This document shows, piece by piece, positions 13,524-14,903 of a stretch of DNA of 14,903 nt. The DNA is taken from contig CAZKNF010000077.1 of assembly GCA_964554105.1 (NCBI GenBank), positions 1 to 14,903 of the forward strand. The letters are read 5' to 3'. The first letter of the stretch is position 1, and each line of letters opens with the position of its first letter. The notes beneath the pieces are model-generated. The model was not told where the DNA came from and did no database searches. It saw only the letters and a list, made by a program, of their open reading frames with translations. Source of the stretch: CAZKNF01 sp964554105. Its GTDB lineage: Bacteria; Bacteroidota; Rhodothermia; Rhodothermales; VXPQ01. A program made the position numbers and the translations under genes.

Positions 13524-14702
13524 TCACGGTCCGGTGGCCTCCAGATCAAAATGGAGAACCGGAGCGTGTGCGCCTTCGCGGCTTTCGCGTCCGAAGAATG
13601 ATGCGGTGATGGGCCCGAGCGGCCGCAGGAGCAGGCCGCGCGTGCGGCCATCGATAAGCCGCTGAAGGACCGGCCTCGACACCGTGACGAACGTCGTATC
13701 GCCCTCTCCTTCTGCGACGCGCACATCCACAATCATCTGTGGATTCACGACTTCATCCATCGGACGTCCCTGCGCGAACCGCGCAGCCGTCACCGTCTCC
13801 TCATTCCACTTCGGGTCGCCACCCGTTATTTCAGCCACACGAATCTGACCGTACTCTTCCACATCGGCCGGAGCGCGCTGCACGGAATGCGTCACCAGCG
13901 TCAGAAGCCCCGGATCCGATACTCGCCCGGCGGGCACCGCATCGAAATTCCATCTCAATAAGACATATTTCGCCGCGTCGACGGTAAGTACCCGCTCTAC
14001 TCCACCGGCGCCGCTCGCATACCACGCCTCGAGGGATACATCCGGATGCTGCAGATCGATCATCGCGCCCTGGTCAACGCGCACGTGGTGTTCGAACGAA
14101 TTGAGAGATGGAATGGGAGGATTGTACACGATCTGCTCTCCCGAATCGGATCCGATGCGATTCGTGTCGACCACATCCACCCGAAAGTAATCCAGATCGA
14201 CCCGATACGTCCCCGTTCCCCAATCCATCAGCGCGAGCTGACCATTGACCGAATCGCCCGGCCGGGCGTCGAAATTCCGTGTGGTCATGCTGATCGTGTG
14301 CCATGCGGTCGTATCCGGGATATCGAACTCGAGAAGGTGGGAGTGAAAGTCGGTCGTCCGCTGGGTATTAAGATGCAGATTGACACGCCTCGGGGCGTGG
14401 CTTACGCGGATCCGCGCTTCGATTCGCAGCTCGTGATGCGGTTCATTGAGACGGACGAGATCCAACGAATCGGAGACGTCTCTACGTGCCAGCGCCCACC
14501 AGATATTGTCACGATCCTGGGTGGCGTCGACCTCGATGGAAGCGAACCCGTCCCGCTGTTGCATGTCGACTGAGGCCCTTCCGTCGCCGGTGGCGTACGT
14601 CCAGCCCTTGAGATCGTCGCCTTCGAATCGCTCGACGAACTGCGCCTCCAAGGGCATACAGAATAAAAGCGCCATAACTGAAGCTATTCCAAACAATCTC
14701 AT
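13524..14702 (-). CDS. Secreted beta-sandwich protein, polysaccharide-associated type
   Basis: A 392-residue protein with a signal peptide (hydrophobic residues 3-18, likely cleavage LEA|Q after residue 20). The N-terminal half (about 21-180) starts FVERFEGDDLKGW and looks like a jelly-roll carbohydrate-binding module: IRVSHAPRRVNLHLNTQRTTD with many aromatic and His residues, then WHTISMTTRNFD and LALMDWGTGTYRVDLDYFRVD. The C-terminal half (about 200-392) resembles DNRLRE-type beta-sandwich repeats found in secreted polysaccharide-degrading proteins: VLTVDAAKYVLLRWNFD, then RPVLQRLIDGRTRGLLLRPLGPITASFFGRES and a final VLHFDLE strand. No catalytic residues can be named, so it is probably a binding or accessory protein. 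I recall similar hypothetical proteins in marine polymer-degrading bacteria but cannot name the family. It stands alone and convergent to the macro-domain operon. Confidence 0.82.
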   Translation of the reverse strand: MRLFGIASVMALLFCMPLEAQFVERFEGDDLKGWTYATGDGRASVDMQQRDGFASIEVDATQDRDNIWWALARRDVSDSLDLVRLNEPHHELRIEARIRVSHAPRRVNLHLNTQRTTDFHSHLLEFDIPDTTAWHTISMTTRNFDARPGDSVNGQLALMDWGTGTYRVDLDYFRVDVVDTNRIGSDSGEQIVYNPPIPSLNSFEHHVRVDQGAMIDLQHPDVSLEAWYASGAGGVERVLTVDAAKYVLLRWNFDAVPAGRVSDPGLLTLVTHSVQRAPADVEEYGQIRVAEITGGDPKWNEETVTAARFAQGRPMDEVVNPQMIVDVRVAEGEGDTTFVTVSRPVLQRLIDGRTRGLLLRPLGPITASFFGRESREGAHAPVLHFDLEATGP

Positions 14703-14903
14703 CGTTCTTTAACTGCGTCGATTAACCGGACGGTTCTCGCTCAATTTAACCGTGCAATCCTCCCGGCGGCAACTCAGGCCTGAGGACGACCGCAGAGGAG
14801 ATGTCTGCATTATCCGGCAAGGAGCCGGCTCGGAGCTCCCTAGCTTCCGCCCGAACTGTCCCGCGGCAGGCAAGGCAGGCGGTCGGTCGATATATTCCAC
14901 AGT
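14703..14903. other. Upstream region of the secreted-protein gene with palindromes
   Basis: No gene is supported in these 201 bases. A perfect 12-bp palindrome CTCAGGCCTGAG lies at 14773-14784, about 70 bases before the start of the minus-strand gene; GAGCCGGCTC (14822-14831) and GGAGCTCC (14832-14839) are two adjacent palindromes. AACCG and CGGTT pair around a GA at about 14725-14736. Operator sites are possible; I see no clear promoter boxes. Confidence 0.35.

Noticed and set aside
14046..14573. 175-residue plus-strand reading frame
   Set aside because: Antisense to the secreted protein, which has a signal peptide and coherent domains.
14703..14903. Possible tRNA in the folded end region
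   Set aside because: No GTTCRANNC T-loop or acceptor pairing at the right spacing.

Overview
The window looks like a GC-rich Gram-negative bacterium. Supporting signs are an outer-membrane beta-barrel with a C-terminal aromatic residue, three likely lipoproteins, a secreted polysaccharide-binding-like protein, and a DUF2480 protein, a family I associate with Bacteroidota and Rhodothermota. Rhodothermota or a neighbouring lineage such as Gemmatimonadota is my best guess. I see no rRNA, tRNA, CRISPR array, insertion sequence or phage gene. A run of exactly 100 Ns at 7718-7817 is a scaffold gap, so what lies on either side may not be adjacent in the genome.

Layout. (1) 1-2371, plus strand: a translationally coupled set of a di-haem c-type oxidoreductase (cut by the window start), a Tat-type Rieske lipoprotein and an outer-membrane porin-like barrel, probably a cell-envelope redox module. 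(2) 2480-3816, plus: a DUF2480 protein and a short-chain dehydrogenase, 5 nt apart. (3) 3968-7709, plus: an N-formylglutamate-amidohydrolase-family enzyme, a DUF1704/'QEGLA-motif' putative metallopeptidase and a glutathione-synthetase-like ATP-grasp ligase, tightly packed. This trio is the most interesting part: DUF1704 is the family of the eukaryotic tubulin tyrosine carboxypeptidase MATCAP, so a ligase beside it resembles an add/remove pair for a terminal amino acid. (4) The assembly gap.

(5) 7844-9943, minus: recG, complete. (6) 10196-10510, plus: a small possible membrane protein, followed by a convergent intergenic region with a long imperfect hairpin. (7) 10670-11254 (minus) and 11343-12251 (plus): two divergent lipoprotein genes, one SnoaL/NTF2-like and one with a C-terminal SH3-like part. 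(8) 12454-13455, plus: an unrecognised protein built of about three 39-40-residue repeats, then a macro-domain (ADP-ribose-binding) protein 12 nt downstream, closed by a hairpin terminator. (9) 13524-14702, minus: a secreted protein that looks like a polysaccharide-associated beta-sandwich protein. The last 200 bases hold no gene I can support, only small palindromes upstream of gene 9.

Functional assignments rest on motifs read by eye; no database search was run.
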